Shown one piece after another: positions 26,039 to 35,413 of a DNA stretch of 64,000 bases. Source of the DNA: Thalassobium sp. R2A62. GTDB taxonomy: Bacteria > Pseudomonadota > Alphaproteobacteria > Rhodobacterales > Rhodobacteraceae. The stretch is taken from NCBI RefSeq assembly GCF_000161835.1, contig NZ_GG697169.2, positions 3,077,809 through 3,141,808 on the forward strand, written 5' to 3'. Within the stretch, counting starts at the first letter, position 1, and the number at the start of each line of letters is the position of its first letter. Under the pieces are notes generated by a model. That model searched no databases and was not told where the DNA came from. It saw only the letters and a program-made list of their open reading frames with translations. The position numbers and the translations under genes were made by a program.

Positions 26039-27027
26039 AACCGGATACGGGGCACGCGACCCAGTGGGATGAACCCTAGGCTCATGGCGCCACTGCGCAT
26101 CTTGACGGTGACCTCGACAGGACCGTCGCCGTCACCGGACATCCCAGAAAGCGTCGCAGATAACATCTTTTGGCTGCGCAAATCCAACACACCCACTGAC
26201 TGTAGGGCGGCGACCATCGCAGGCCAGTTGCGCAGGGCAAGCGTGACTTCGCCCGTTGGAAGACCTGTCGTGTCGAGATCCAGATCGCCTGACATCGCCA
26301 CGCTCATATCGCCCCACGTTATGGACACATCTCGCATGTTGATTTCGGTCGGTTGCGGTTTGTTCACTGGCGACGTGTGACGGTCTAGCGGACGGTCTAG
26401 CGCGACTGTGGCGTCAAGTTTGACCAGATCGATCGCACGCGGCAGCGACCCAGAGGGATCTAGCAACGCAGCCGCGTCATCGGGCAAATTCAACCGCTGC
26501 ACATCAGCATAGAGATCATAGCCGTTGGTGCGCCCTTCGGCCTGACGAATAGATGACAACGACCGATCAAAGCGTAACTCTTGGGTGTCCCCAAGCAGCA
26601 AAGCCGCGGCGTCAATTTCCATCGTGCCGCGGTTCAGCGTGAGATCGGTGTTCGGATCAAAGGCGACGCTGGCACGCATGTCTTGGGTCAGAACTTCGAC
26701 ATCTTGGTTTCGGGTCTTGACGGTCTGTGTGTTCGGCCAAACGGTGATGATCTCGTTTGGCTGATAGCTCAGTGCAAAAATTTGAACAAAGGGCGCGGCC
26801 CATCCCAATCCTGTCGCCGGATCGGTGATATCGATGTTTTCGATCGTGGTATCAAACCGCGAAGGAAAGCCACGGGTGGTTAGGCTATCATAGCTGATAT
26901 CGAGCCCATCAGCCTGCAGTTGATCCAGTGCGGCGATGCCACCCTTTTCGGCCGCAGACGATCCGACAAACCAATATCCGCTGTAGCCTGCTGCGGCGAC
27001 GAGGATAAGCACAAAGAGTTTACGCAT
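26035..27027 (-). CDS. DUF2125 domain protein
   Basis: A 330-residue protein of the alphaproteobacterial DUF2125 family, with an N-terminal signal anchor (MRKLFVLILVAAAGYSGYW) and the rest in the periplasm as a beta-rich domain. Recognisable segments are GFPSRFDTTI, GLGWAAPFVQIFALSYQPNEII and the C-terminal VEVTVKMRSG. The function is not known. I use the ATG at 27027, preceded by GGAAAGG, because the longer frame up to 27312 would run into the divergent gene at 27091. The stop overlaps that of the convergent extensin-like gene. Confidence 0.85.
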   Translation of the reverse strand: MRKLFVLILVAAAGYSGYWFVGSSAAEKGGIAALDQLQADGLDISYDSLTTRGFPSRFDTTIENIDITDPATGLGWAAPFVQIFALSYQPNEIITVWPNTQTVKTRNQDVEVLTQDMRASVAFDPNTDLTLNRGTMEIDAAALLLGDTQELRFDRSLSSIRQAEGRTNGYDLYADVQRLNLPDDAAALLDPSGSLPRAIDLVKLDATVALDRPLDRHTSPVNKPQPTEINMRDVSITWGDMSVAMSGDLDLDTTGLPTGEVTLALRNWPAMVAALQSVGVLDLRSQKMLSATLSGMSGDGDGPVEVTVKMRSGAMSLGFIPLGRVPRIRF

Positions 27028-27090
27028 CTGACGGGCCTTTCCCATAAGTTGGGCGTTGTTTATAGCGACAGACAAAGGAGAACCAGCAGT

Positions 27091-27627
27091 ATGAGCTTTT
27101 GGGTGTTTGGTTACGGGTCGCTGTTGTGGAACCCTGGGTTTGATGCGGCTGAAACCGTACGGGCGCGATTGGATGACTATTCGCGCAGCTTTTGCATGCT
27201 GTCGATCCATCACCGCGGCACAGACGAGCATCCGGGTTTGGTTTTGGCCTTGGATCAGTCGGCTGGCAAAGCATGTACGGGTCTCGCGTTGCGGGTCGCA
27301 GACGATGATCATGACCGTGTGCTTGCGTATCTGCGTGAGCGCGAGCTGATTTCATCGGCTTATGTCGAGGACACCGTGACGCTGCACGCAGATGACGGGC
27401 GTGCGTTGACGGCGTTGGCCTATGTGATCAACCGCGAACACGAACAGTATTGTAATTTCCCACTCGAAGAGCAGGCACAGCGCATTGCCCACGCGACAGG
27501 TGGGCGGGGGCCGAACACCGAATACCTGTATAATACGACACAGATGTTGGACGAAATTGGTGTCCGTGACGACGATATGACATGGCTCACTGGGCGTGTC
27601 CGCGAGCTTGCTGGCGATACCGCATAA
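27091..27627 (+). CDS. Gamma-glutamylcyclotransferase (ChaC-like)
   Basis: A 178-residue cytoplasmic protein of the gamma-glutamylcyclotransferase fold. The N-terminus FWVFGYGSLLWNPGF is the substrate-loop motif of ChaC proteins, which release 5-oxoproline from glutathione. The catalytic glutamate is expected around AYVINREHEQY, where an acidic residue precedes the conserved Y. Start at ATG 27091 with AAAGGAG upstream. It is divergent from the DUF2125 gene. Assignment to glutathione rather than another gamma-glutamyl substrate is by family only. Confidence 0.87.
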   Translation: MSFWVFGYGSLLWNPGFDAAETVRARLDDYSRSFCMLSIHHRGTDEHPGLVLALDQSAGKACTGLALRVADDDHDRVLAYLRERELISSAYVEDTVTLHADDGRALTALAYVINREHEQYCNFPLEEQAQRIAHATGGRGPNTEYLYNTTQMLDEIGVRDDDMTWLTGRVRELAGDTA

Positions 27628-27698
27628 TTTATTTGGGTTTTGCCGGCATTGGACGTATCCTAGCCCCAGTTGAGACAGAGCAGAGAGGACCCGTCCAC

Positions 27699-28886
27699 AT
27701 GGACACCAAGGGCCCCGAGACTGAACCGCAATTTTCCCAGCCGGTCAGACAAATTACATCGATGTTGATCGTGCTCGCGCTGGTGGGCGTGGGCGCCTAT
27801 CTAGTGTACCCCAGCGTCGCACCTGTGTTTCTGGCAAACCCCTACCTGAACGGCTTTATCGTTTTGGTATTCTTTGTAGGTGTCATCGCCTGTTTCTGGC
27901 AGGTCATCACGTTGATCAGTTCTGTTGGCTGGATCGAAGGATTTGCAAAGGAACGTTTGGGCCATAATTTGGTCAAAGCACCGCAATTGCTGGCTCCGTT
28001 GGCGTCATTGCTGCGGTCTCGCGGCGCGCGGATGCAGATGGGCGCCAGTTCGACCCGTTCTATCCTCGATTCCGTCGCGACGCGGATTGATGAGGCACGC
28101 GAGATCACGCGCTATCTGGTCAATATGCTGATTTTTCTCGGCCTCTTGGGGACGTTTTATGGCTTGGCCACAACGGTTCCCGCTGTGGTCGATACGATCC
28201 GTTCACTTGCCCCGACCGAGGACGAAGGCGGGGTCGAGGTCTTTGGCCGTTTGATGACCGGCCTTGAGGCGCAGCTCGGCGGTATGGGTGTCGCCTTTGG
28301 ATCGTCTCTCTTGGGGCTTGCAGGGTCGTTGATCCTAGGATTGCTCGAATTGTTCGCAGGCCACGGTCAAAACCGGTTCTACCGCGAGCTTGAGGAATGG
28401 CTGTCGACGATCACGCGCGTCAGTTTCTCTAGTGGCGAGGATGGTGGCAGTTTTGAACAGGACGCGATGACCACCGTGCTTGATCACATGGCCGAACAAA
28501 TGGAGAGCCTGCAGCAAATGTTCGTTCAGTCGGACATCAGTCGCGCGCAGGTCGATGAACGACTAGATAATCTAACGGGCGCTATTGCGGGGCTCGCGAA
28601 TTCATTGAACACCGGCGGCGGGTCTGCAGCACTGGACCGTGTCGCCGAAGGGCAGGACCGACTGATCGCCCAGCTGGCCGAAGGTGGCGGGGCAGGTGGT
28701 GATGGTATGGATGCCGAGAGCCGCATGCGACTGCGGTCGATCGATGTCCAAATGCTCCGTATTCTCGAAGAGATGGCCGCAGGTCGCCAAGAGACTATGG
28801 CCGAGTTGCGCACTGACCTTGCCGCACTCAGCCGCGCGCTGCGGCAACAGAACCCTCCTGCGCGCAAACGCGCCCCCAAGGAGTAA
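27699..28886 (+). CDS. MotA/TolQ/ExbB-type proton channel protein
   Basis: A 395-residue inner-membrane protein. Hydrophobic segments lie near residues 22-45, 50-72, 140-165 and 185-215, and the region GLLGTFYGLATTVPAVVDTI plus GMGVAFGSSLLGLAGSLILGL is the MotA/TolQ/ExbB proton-channel domain. A cytoplasmic tail of about 150 residues follows. The gene is separated by 3 bases from a MotB-like partner gene, so the pair should form a stator-like, proton-driven complex. It is not close to flagellar, Tol or TonB genes. The start at ATG 27699 is used because the upstream extension overlaps the previous gene. Confidence 0.85.
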   Translation: MDTKGPETEPQFSQPVRQITSMLIVLALVGVGAYLVYPSVAPVFLANPYLNGFIVLVFFVGVIACFWQVITLISSVGWIEGFAKERLGHNLVKAPQLLAPLASLLRSRGARMQMGASSTRSILDSVATRIDEAREITRYLVNMLIFLGLLGTFYGLATTVPAVVDTIRSLAPTEDEGGVEVFGRLMTGLEAQLGGMGVAFGSSLLGLAGSLILGLLELFAGHGQNRFYRELEEWLSTITRVSFSSGEDGGSFEQDAMTTVLDHMAEQMESLQQMFVQSDISRAQVDERLDNLTGAIAGLANSLNTGGGSAALDRVAEGQDRLIAQLAEGGGAGGDGMDAESRMRLRSIDVQMLRILEEMAAGRQETMAELRTDLAALSRALRQQNPPARKRAPKE

Positions 28887-28889
28887 CCG

Positions 28890-31067
28890 ATGGCGCTGAG
28901 CCGCAGATCAGGACAGCGGTTCCAAGCCTCGATCTGGCCGGGGTTTGTGGACGCAATGACAGGGCTATTGCTGGTTCTGATGTTCGTGCTGACCATCTTT
29001 ATGGTTGTGCAATTTGTTCTGCGCGAAACGATCACTGGACAAGAAACCGAACTGGACCAACTGACGGCCCAAGTGATCGCGCTGAACGAGGCCTTGGGTA
29101 TTTCCCAAGCCGACGCTGCGGATTTGCAAACACAGGTTGGAACCCTCACCACCAATCTCGACAATGCCGCCCAAGAGGCTGCAACTCAGTCTGCATTGAT
29201 AGCCAGCCTGACCGCTGAACGAGATGCCCGAACCGCCGAACTGGCAGCGGCCACAACGCGGATCACAGGGTTCGAGGCCCAAGTCGCTGCCCTATTGGCA
29301 GGCCGCGATCAGGCGCGCGAGCAAATCGCAGGGCTTGAGGCAGAGCAATCGCGGCTGCTTTCTGAACAAGAGGCGCTGAACCTTGCGCTGGCGCAATCGC
29401 GCGATGAAATTGATGCCGCTGCTGAGGCCGCGCGATTGGCGGCAGCCCGTCGCGACGCACTTGATGCTTTGATTGCTGAATTACGGGCAGAACAGTCTGA
29501 CACAACCGCAACGCTTGAGGCGGCACAAACGCAAATCTCTGAGCTAGAAGCACAGCAGTTGGTAGATGCAGCAGCAGCCGAAGCGTTGCGCGCAAAACTA
29601 CAGGATGCGGATGCCGAACTGACCGCAATGACCCTCGCACTCGAAGAGCAAAGGCAGGCCGCTGAGGACACGTTGACCTTGCTCGCCGCGGCCAAAGCCG
29701 CACAAGACGATGTTGCCGCCCAACTGGCAGCTGCGCTGCTCGCCCAAGAGGTCAGCGATGGCGACCTTGAGGCGGCTCGCACCGCGCTAGAAGGAGCGCT
29801 GGCCGCCAATGCGGATCGGTCGCAAATCGAGGCACGGCTCGCTGCGGCACTGCTTGAGAACGAAGACATCAATGCCCAAGTGCGTGCGGCCCAAGCCGCA
29901 ATTGAGGCGGGTGGCGAAACAACGTCGGCGCTGACCGCCGAACTGGGTGCTGCGAACGATGAGATTGCAACTCTGACGTCGCAAATCGGTGCGTCCCAGA
30001 CCGAGGTTGCGCGCCTGCAAGTCGCGTTGGATGCGGCCCTGGACCAAAAGGCTGCGGTCGAGGCTGATTTGGCCGCGGCCCGTGCGGCTGCGGATCAAGC
30101 TGGCGCTGGTGCTGCTGATCTCCGTGATCAATTGGCCGCGGCATTGGCCGAACGGGACAAGGCGATCAATGAGCTTGCTGCAGCGCGCGCCGCGATGGAT
30201 GCACAAGGGCAGGGTGCAGATGCTCTGCGAGACCAGCTCGCAGCGGCCTTGGCTGCGCGTCTCGCGGCCGAGCGTGCGATCGAAGATCGCCTGACTGAAG
30301 CAGAGCAGCAAGAAACGCTTCTTGCGGCTGCGCGTGCGCGATTGGCAGAGGAACAGGCGATTTCAGACGAAGGCCAGCTGCGGATTGAGGCGTTGAACCA
30401 ACAGGTCGCGCAATTGCGCACCCAGCTGGCATCGCTTCAAACCCTTCTCGATGTGGCCTCGGAACAAGATGCGGCATCGGACGTCGAGATTCAGGCATTG
30501 GGCGCGCAATTGAACGCGGCATTGGCGCGCGTCGCCCAAGAACAGCGCAAGCGTGCCGAGTTGGAAGAAGCTGAACGAAAGCGGCTCGAAGCTGAAGCTC
30601 AAGATCTCGAGCGGTATCGCTCAGAGTTTTTTGGACAGTTGCGTGACTTGCTCGAAGGTCAAGACGGTGTGCGGATTGAAGGCGACCGCTTTGTGTTTGC
30701 ATCCGAGGTTTTGTTTCGTCCTGGCAGTGCGGATTTGTCCGACGCTGGTCGCGATGAGATTGCAAAAGTCGCGGGCATCCTGCGCGGTGTCGCGAGCGAA
30801 ATTCCACCCAGTATCAATTGGGTGATCCGCGTCGACGGACACACTGACAACACCCCGTTGTCAGGCCTAGGTCAATTCGCCAACAACTGGGAACTGAGCC
30901 AAGCACGGGCTCTGTCTGTTGTGCTTTACATGGTTAATTTTCTAGGCATTCCACCAAACCGTCTGGCCGCCAATGGCTTTGGCCAATACCAGCCGGTGAC
31001 CAACGGGGATTCAGACCAGGCGCGGGCCCAAAACCGCAGGATCGAACTGAAATTCACGGAACGCTAG
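28890..31067 (+). CDS. MotB/OmpA-like protein with very long coiled coil
   Basis: A 725-residue partner of the preceding channel protein. It has one transmembrane helix at about residues 18-42 containing D21 (WPGFVDAMTGLLLVLMF), the place of the proton-accepting Asp in MotB. Then follow about 550 residues of Ala/Glu/Gln-rich heptad-like coiled coil, and a C-terminal OmpA peptidoglycan-binding domain from about 605 with RVDGHTDNTPL and RRIELKF. The build is that of a stator anchored to the cell wall, with a periplasmic rod far longer than in MotB. Function is unknown; it may energise an envelope process. The stop overlaps the convergent M23 gene. Confidence 0.86.
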   Translation: MALSRRSGQRFQASIWPGFVDAMTGLLLVLMFVLTIFMVVQFVLRETITGQETELDQLTAQVIALNEALGISQADAADLQTQVGTLTTNLDNAAQEAATQSALIASLTAERDARTAELAAATTRITGFEAQVAALLAGRDQAREQIAGLEAEQSRLLSEQEALNLALAQSRDEIDAAAEAARLAAARRDALDALIAELRAEQSDTTATLEAAQTQISELEAQQLVDAAAAEALRAKLQDADAELTAMTLALEEQRQAAEDTLTLLAAAKAAQDDVAAQLAAALLAQEVSDGDLEAARTALEGALAANADRSQIEARLAAALLENEDINAQVRAAQAAIEAGGETTSALTAELGAANDEIATLTSQIGASQTEVARLQVALDAALDQKAAVEADLAAARAAADQAGAGAADLRDQLAAALAERDKAINELAAARAAMDAQGQGADALRDQLAAALAARLAAERAIEDRLTEAEQQETLLAAARARLAEEQAISDEGQLRIEALNQQVAQLRTQLASLQTLLDVASEQDAASDVEIQALGAQLNAALARVAQEQRKRAELEEAERKRLEAEAQDLERYRSEFFGQLRDLLEGQDGVRIEGDRFVFASEVLFRPGSADLSDAGRDEIAKVAGILRGVASEIPPSINWVIRVDGHTDNTPLSGLGQFANNWELSQARALSVVLYMVNFLGIPPNRLAANGFGQYQPVTNGDSDQARAQNRRIELKFTER

Positions 31068-32050
31068 GGGCGTTCCACGGTCATTTCGGTTTGGGACTGG
31101 TCGAGAATTTCACCATCACGGATCAGCTTGATAATTGCTGAATAGCGCCCGGTAGGCCAAGCGTTTGCGCGCAGACGTTTCCCGCCCGCGCGGAAAAACT
31201 GGGCTTGGTTACGTTCCAGCGTATTTTCACCCTCATAGAGGATCGTACCATCTGGCCCTGTGATGGTGATTGCCATGGTGTCGGCCACTTGCCCGCCATA
31301 GGCAAAGCCCCACGCCACGAGGCTTGCCGCGTTAGCCACAAGGGTGGTTTCATGGGCGCCGCCGGCCTTGATGTCGTCAAATGCAGGGACTTCCTCGGAA
31401 AAACCAACGGCCAAAATCCCGCCAGGGACATAGTTAATCGGGTCTTCCCACAATGTGGTTTCTGTATTGTTGGTGCATGATATTCCGCCGTCTGCATCAA
31501 ACGGGTCAATCACGGTGCCCCGATGCCGAACCGAGAGATGCAGATGAGGGAATTCGGTCCGACCGCTTAGGCCGACTTGCCCCAAAACGGTATCCGCTGC
31601 GACCCGGTCGCCTTTGGACACGATGATCGAGTCCTGCATCATGTGGCAGTACTGCGTTTCCCAACCGTCGCCATGACGAATGACCAGGCCATTGCCGCAT
31701 TCAACACCATCGACTGACGGTGCGTCTGGTGCGTTGCTTAGGATGTCGGGCATGTGGTTGCGTGTGGCGACCACGGTTCCCGGTGCGGCGGCAAGCACGT
31801 CAACGCCCGCAGCCTGATCCGCGAGTGAATAGAGCCCAAAATCGGTACCCTTATGGCCATCATAGGTTAGTTTCGAACAGCGAAAGTCAGAGGTCCCGCT
31901 GCTGGCGTCGTGATCCACGTATTGCTGAATATAGCAGGTCTCACCCAAGGTGCAGGCGATGGGTTGCCGCAAAATAGGATCCCTCGCAACGGCTGGCGTT
32001 GCGAGGGTCAGAGCCGCCCCAATTGCGGCATGTGTCGTCTGTTTGATCAA
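31064..32050 (-). CDS. M23-family metallopeptidase
   Basis: An exported zinc peptidase of the lysostaphin/LytM type, which cuts peptide bridges in peptidoglycan. The N-terminus MIKQTTHAAIGAALTLATPAVA looks like a signal peptide. The metal site is seen as HKGTDFG and HLHLSV. The 328-residue protein ends with a beta-rich domain of about 130 residues that I do not recognise. The only reasonable start is a TTG that overlaps the clpA stop (TTGA), so translation is probably coupled to clpA, an unusual pairing. Confidence 0.85.
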   Translation of the reverse strand: MIKQTTHAAIGAALTLATPAVARDPILRQPIACTLGETCYIQQYVDHDASSGTSDFRCSKLTYDGHKGTDFGLYSLADQAAGVDVLAAAPGTVVATRNHMPDILSNAPDAPSVDGVECGNGLVIRHGDGWETQYCHMMQDSIIVSKGDRVAADTVLGQVGLSGRTEFPHLHLSVRHRGTVIDPFDADGGISCTNNTETTLWEDPINYVPGGILAVGFSEEVPAFDDIKAGGAHETTLVANAASLVAWGFAYGGQVADTMAITITGPDGTILYEGENTLERNQAQFFRAGGKRLRANAWPTGRYSAIIKLIRDGEILDQSQTEMTVERP

Positions 32051-34371
32051 TCGGCCGTCAACAGCGGTGGCTTGTCGCCCTTGTCAGAGAGGCGCGGTTG
32101 TTCTGGGGCAAGTGTTTCCAGATGCAATTCACCCTTTTTGACGCCCACTTTGACCACACCACCTTTGGCGAGCTTGCCGAACAGTAACTCTTCGGCCAGC
32201 GGTTTCTTGATGTGTTCTTGAATGACGCGGCCCAGAGGACGCGCACCCATTTTGACATCATACCCTTTGTCAGCCAGCCATTCTGCAGCCGGTTTTGACA
32301 GTTCGATGGTCACGTTGCGATCCATCAGCTGTGCCTCGAGCTGCAGCACGAACTTCTCGACGACCTGAAGGATGACATCCTTGGGCAATGGAGCAAAGGA
32401 AATGGTCGCATCAAGCCGATTTCTGAATTCTGGCGTAAACGTCCGTTCGATCGCGGCAGTATCTTCACCCTCGCGGTGATCACGGCCAAATCCGATCGCC
32501 GCCTTGGCCAGTTCGGTTGCGCCCGCGTTCGATGTCATGATCAAGATCACATTGCGGAAATCGACGGTACGACCGTTGTGGTCGGTCAATTTGCCGTGGT
32601 CCATCACCTGCAACAGAATGTTGTAGACGTCAGGGTGTGCCTTTTCCATCTCGTCGAGCAGCAGAACGCAGTGAGGGTTCTGATCAACACCATCCGTCAG
32701 CATGCCACCTTGGTCAAAGCCAACATAGCCAGGAGGTGCACCAATCAAACGCGAAACCGCATGCTTTTCCATGTACTCGGACATGTCAAAGCGCAGCAGC
32801 TCGACGCCAAGCGTGTCAGCCAGCTGTTTTGCAACTTCGGTTTTACCGACGCCGGTTGGACCCGCAAAGAGGTAGTTACCAATCGGTTTTTCAGGTTCAC
32901 GCAAACCGGCACGCGCTAGCTTGATCGCTGAGGACAGAGCATCGATTGCCGGATCTTGGCCAAAGACAACGCGTTTGAGCGATTTTTCGAGATCGCGCAG
33001 AACCTCGGCATCGTCTTTGCTGACGTTCTTGGGCGGGATACGCGCAATTTTTGCGACGACGGCTTCGATCTCCTTGGCGCCAATTGTCTTGCGACGCTTG
33101 GATTCAGCAACCAGATGTTGAGCAGCGCCAGCTTCATCGATGACGTCGATGGCTTTGTCTGGCAGCTTGCGATCGTTAATATAGCGCGACGATAGCTCGA
33201 CTGCAGTCTTGATCGCATCCGACGTGTATTTGATCGAATGGTGCTCTTCGAAATACGGCTTAAGACCGCGTAGGATTTTGATCGCGTCTTCGACAGATGG
33301 CTCGGTCACGTCGATTTTTTGGAAACGACGCGACAGGGCGCGGTCTTTTTCAAAGTGCTGACGGAATTCTTTGTAGGTGGTCGATCCCATGCAGCGCAGC
33401 TTGCCACCCTGCAATGCAGGTTTCAGCAAGTTAGACGCGTCCATCGCGCCGCCTGATGTCGCACCAGCACCAATGACGGTGTGGATCTCGTCAATAAACA
33501 AAACAGCGTCTGGATGATCCTCCATCTCGGTCATCACAGCCTTGAGCCGCTCTTCGAAGTCACCGCGATACCGTGTGCCGGCCAGCAATGCGCCCATATC
33601 GAGCGAATAGATTGTGGCCCCAGACAGGACTTCGGGTGTCTCACCTGCAACGATCTTGCGAGCGAGGCCTTCTGCAATTGCAGTTTTACCCACGCCAGGG
33701 TCGCCTACAAGCAGCGGGTTATTCTTGCGACGACGGCACAGCACTTGGATACAGCGCTCTACCTCGTGGCTGCGACCGATCAGTGGGTCGATCTCGTTCT
33801 TGCGTGCTTTGGCGTTCAGATCGACGCAATATTTCTCGAGCGCGGATTCTTCTTTTTCGGTTTCTGGTGCGCCCAGCTCGTCGTCGAGATCGGGCGCGCC
33901 GCTGACTGGGCGTGCTTCGCCAAACGCCGGATCTTTGGCAACACCATGGGCGATAAAGTTCACAGCATCATAGCGGGTCATATCCTGCTCTTGCAGGAAG
34001 TACGCCGCATTCGATTCACGTTCCGCGAAAATCGCCACCAGCACGTTTGCGCCTGTGACTTCGTTGCGGCCAGAGGATTGCACATGGATCGCTGCACGCT
34101 GGATCACACGCTGGAATGCGGCCGTTGGAACCGCTTCGGATCCTTCGACATCGGTGGCGAGTGTGCTGAGATCATCTTCGATGAATGTCGTGAGGGTTTT
34201 GCGCAGATCATCGAGATCGACTGAACAGGCCTGCATCACGCGGGCGGCGTCGGGTTCATCGATCAACGCAAGCAACAAATGCTCGAGCGTTGCGAGCTCG
34301 TGATTGCGTGCATTGGCGAGCGCCAAGGCAGAGTGAATGGACTGTTCCAGCGTGTTCGAGAAAGACGGCAC
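32047..34371 (-). CDS. clpA: ATP-dependent Clp protease ATP-binding subunit ClpA
   Basis: ClpA unfolds substrates and feeds them to ClpP. The 774-residue protein has the N domain (two Clp-N repeats, residues 1-145), AAA-1 with Walker A GDPGVGKT (223-230) and VLFIDEIHT, and AAA-2 with GPTGVGKT and VLLLDEMEKAHPDV. A ClpP-binding loop reads AAIGFGRD. Absence of the ClpB middle coiled coil distinguishes it from ClpB. The start is GTG at 34371. The adaptor gene clpS, often next to clpA, is not in this window. The M23 gene follows with an overlapping start. Confidence 0.95.
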   Translation of the reverse strand: MPSFSNTLEQSIHSALALANARNHELATLEHLLLALIDEPDAARVMQACSVDLDDLRKTLTTFIEDDLSTLATDVEGSEAVPTAAFQRVIQRAAIHVQSSGRNEVTGANVLVAIFAERESNAAYFLQEQDMTRYDAVNFIAHGVAKDPAFGEARPVSGAPDLDDELGAPETEKEESALEKYCVDLNAKARKNEIDPLIGRSHEVERCIQVLCRRRKNNPLLVGDPGVGKTAIAEGLARKIVAGETPEVLSGATIYSLDMGALLAGTRYRGDFEERLKAVMTEMEDHPDAVLFIDEIHTVIGAGATSGGAMDASNLLKPALQGGKLRCMGSTTYKEFRQHFEKDRALSRRFQKIDVTEPSVEDAIKILRGLKPYFEEHHSIKYTSDAIKTAVELSSRYINDRKLPDKAIDVIDEAGAAQHLVAESKRRKTIGAKEIEAVVAKIARIPPKNVSKDDAEVLRDLEKSLKRVVFGQDPAIDALSSAIKLARAGLREPEKPIGNYLFAGPTGVGKTEVAKQLADTLGVELLRFDMSEYMEKHAVSRLIGAPPGYVGFDQGGMLTDGVDQNPHCVLLLDEMEKAHPDVYNILLQVMDHGKLTDHNGRTVDFRNVILIMTSNAGATELAKAAIGFGRDHREGEDTAAIERTFTPEFRNRLDATISFAPLPKDVILQVVEKFVLQLEAQLMDRNVTIELSKPAAEWLADKGYDVKMGARPLGRVIQEHIKKPLAEELLFGKLAKGGVVKVGVKKGELHLETLAPEQPRLSDKGDKPPLLTAD

Positions 34372-34562
34372 GTCGCGTGCTCCTCATAATCGGGGTCGGG
34401 GTGGGCGAGTGCCCGTTCCAACCGTGGCCTCTAACTCTTAAAGTTTGGCTTAAATCGCCGCACTTCAAGCAGTTTCTTCGTTTTTCGGGTCACAAAATCA
34501 CCATTCGGTGTGTTCGGCCCTGTTTTTAGCCCTCAAATGGGGCGTGTCTGTGGCGTTTTGCC

Positions 34563-35351
34563 CTAGAATTGATCCTTGGCGCGGCGCACGTGAGCGAAGA
34601 CTTCAGACGCATTCGCACCTGCCATACCGACTGCGTGTTGCAGATCGGGGTGATCTGCGCGCAAAAACGGGTTTGTGTTGATTTCATCCGACAATAGGCT
34701 GGGTACAGTTGGCACGCCTTTGTCCCGCGCCGCAGTAACGGCCCGGACGCGAGAGATAAGCTCGGAATTGTCAGGTTCAATAGTCAGCGCGAATTTGGCG
34801 TTGCTCGCGGTATATTCATGGCCGGAACAAATGACCGTTTCAGGTGGCAAAACACGCAGTTTTTGCAAGCTTTTCCACATCTGCGCGGGTGTACCTTCGA
34901 ACAAGCGGCCACATCCCAACGCCATCAGGCTATCGGCAGTGAACGCAGCATTTGCAGCCGCGAGGTAAAACGCAATGTGGTTAATGGTGTGACCCGAGAC
35001 ATCAAAGACTTGGACAGGATGATCGCCAAACCGCATGTTCGAGCCTTCCTCGACCGTGTCTGTGATCAATCCTTCTGGCATGCGGTGCATATCGGCGGCA
35101 GCTGCAGTAACAAGTGGCGCAATCCCCTTGGCTGCAAGCGCGTCCAATAGCGGGGCTAGGCCATCAACGTGATCCCAATGATGGTGCGTGATCCAAACGT
35201 CGGTCAGGCGCCAGCCACGACGGTCAAGCTCGGCCAAGATCGGTTCATGATCGGCCACATCAACCAGTGCTGTCGCCGTGCTGACAGGGTCGTGGATGAT
35301 GTAGGCATAGTTGTCTTCAAGACAGGGCAGGGTGACGATTTCGATTGCCAT
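34563..35351 (-). CDS. gloB: Hydroxyacylglutathione hydrolase (glyoxalase II)
   Basis: A metallo-beta-lactamase-fold enzyme that hydrolyses S-D-lactoylglutathione in methylglyoxal detoxification. The binuclear metal site is THHHWDHVDG, with further ligands in VSGHTINH and TADSLMALGCGRLFEGT, and the C-terminal glutathione-binding domain has CSGHEYTASNAKFA. The ATG at 35351 gives a normal family length of about 260 residues; the longer frame to 35561 has an unconserved leader overlapping the divergent gene. It is divergent from a methyltransferase gene, a common neighbour in Rhodobacterales. Confidence 0.94.
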   Translation of the reverse strand: MAIEIVTLPCLEDNYAYIIHDPVSTATALVDVADHEPILAELDRRGWRLTDVWITHHHWDHVDGLAPLLDALAAKGIAPLVTAAAADMHRMPEGLITDTVEEGSNMRFGDHPVQVFDVSGHTINHIAFYLAAANAAFTADSLMALGCGRLFEGTPAQMWKSLQKLRVLPPETVICSGHEYTASNAKFALTIEPDNSELISRVRAVTAARDKGVPTVPSLLSDEINTNPFLRADHPDLQHAVGMAGANASEVFAHVRRAKDQF

Positions 35352-35413
35352 AGCTTTTGCGCGCCTTGCTGTTATCGTGGGTACAACTGTCGCAAGGACG
35401 GAGCCAATGCGCA

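Noticed and set aside
28526..30807. Long serine- and arginine-rich minus-strand frames over the coiled-coil gene
   Set aside because: They mirror the Ala/Glu/Gln-rich repeats of the true gene and show no conserved protein.
27699..31067. MotA/MotB-like pair as a Zorya defence system
   Set aside because: Zorya needs additional ZorC/D or ZorE genes next to ZorA/ZorB; the neighbours here are a cyclotransferase and an M23 peptidase, and the pair lies outside the mobile element.
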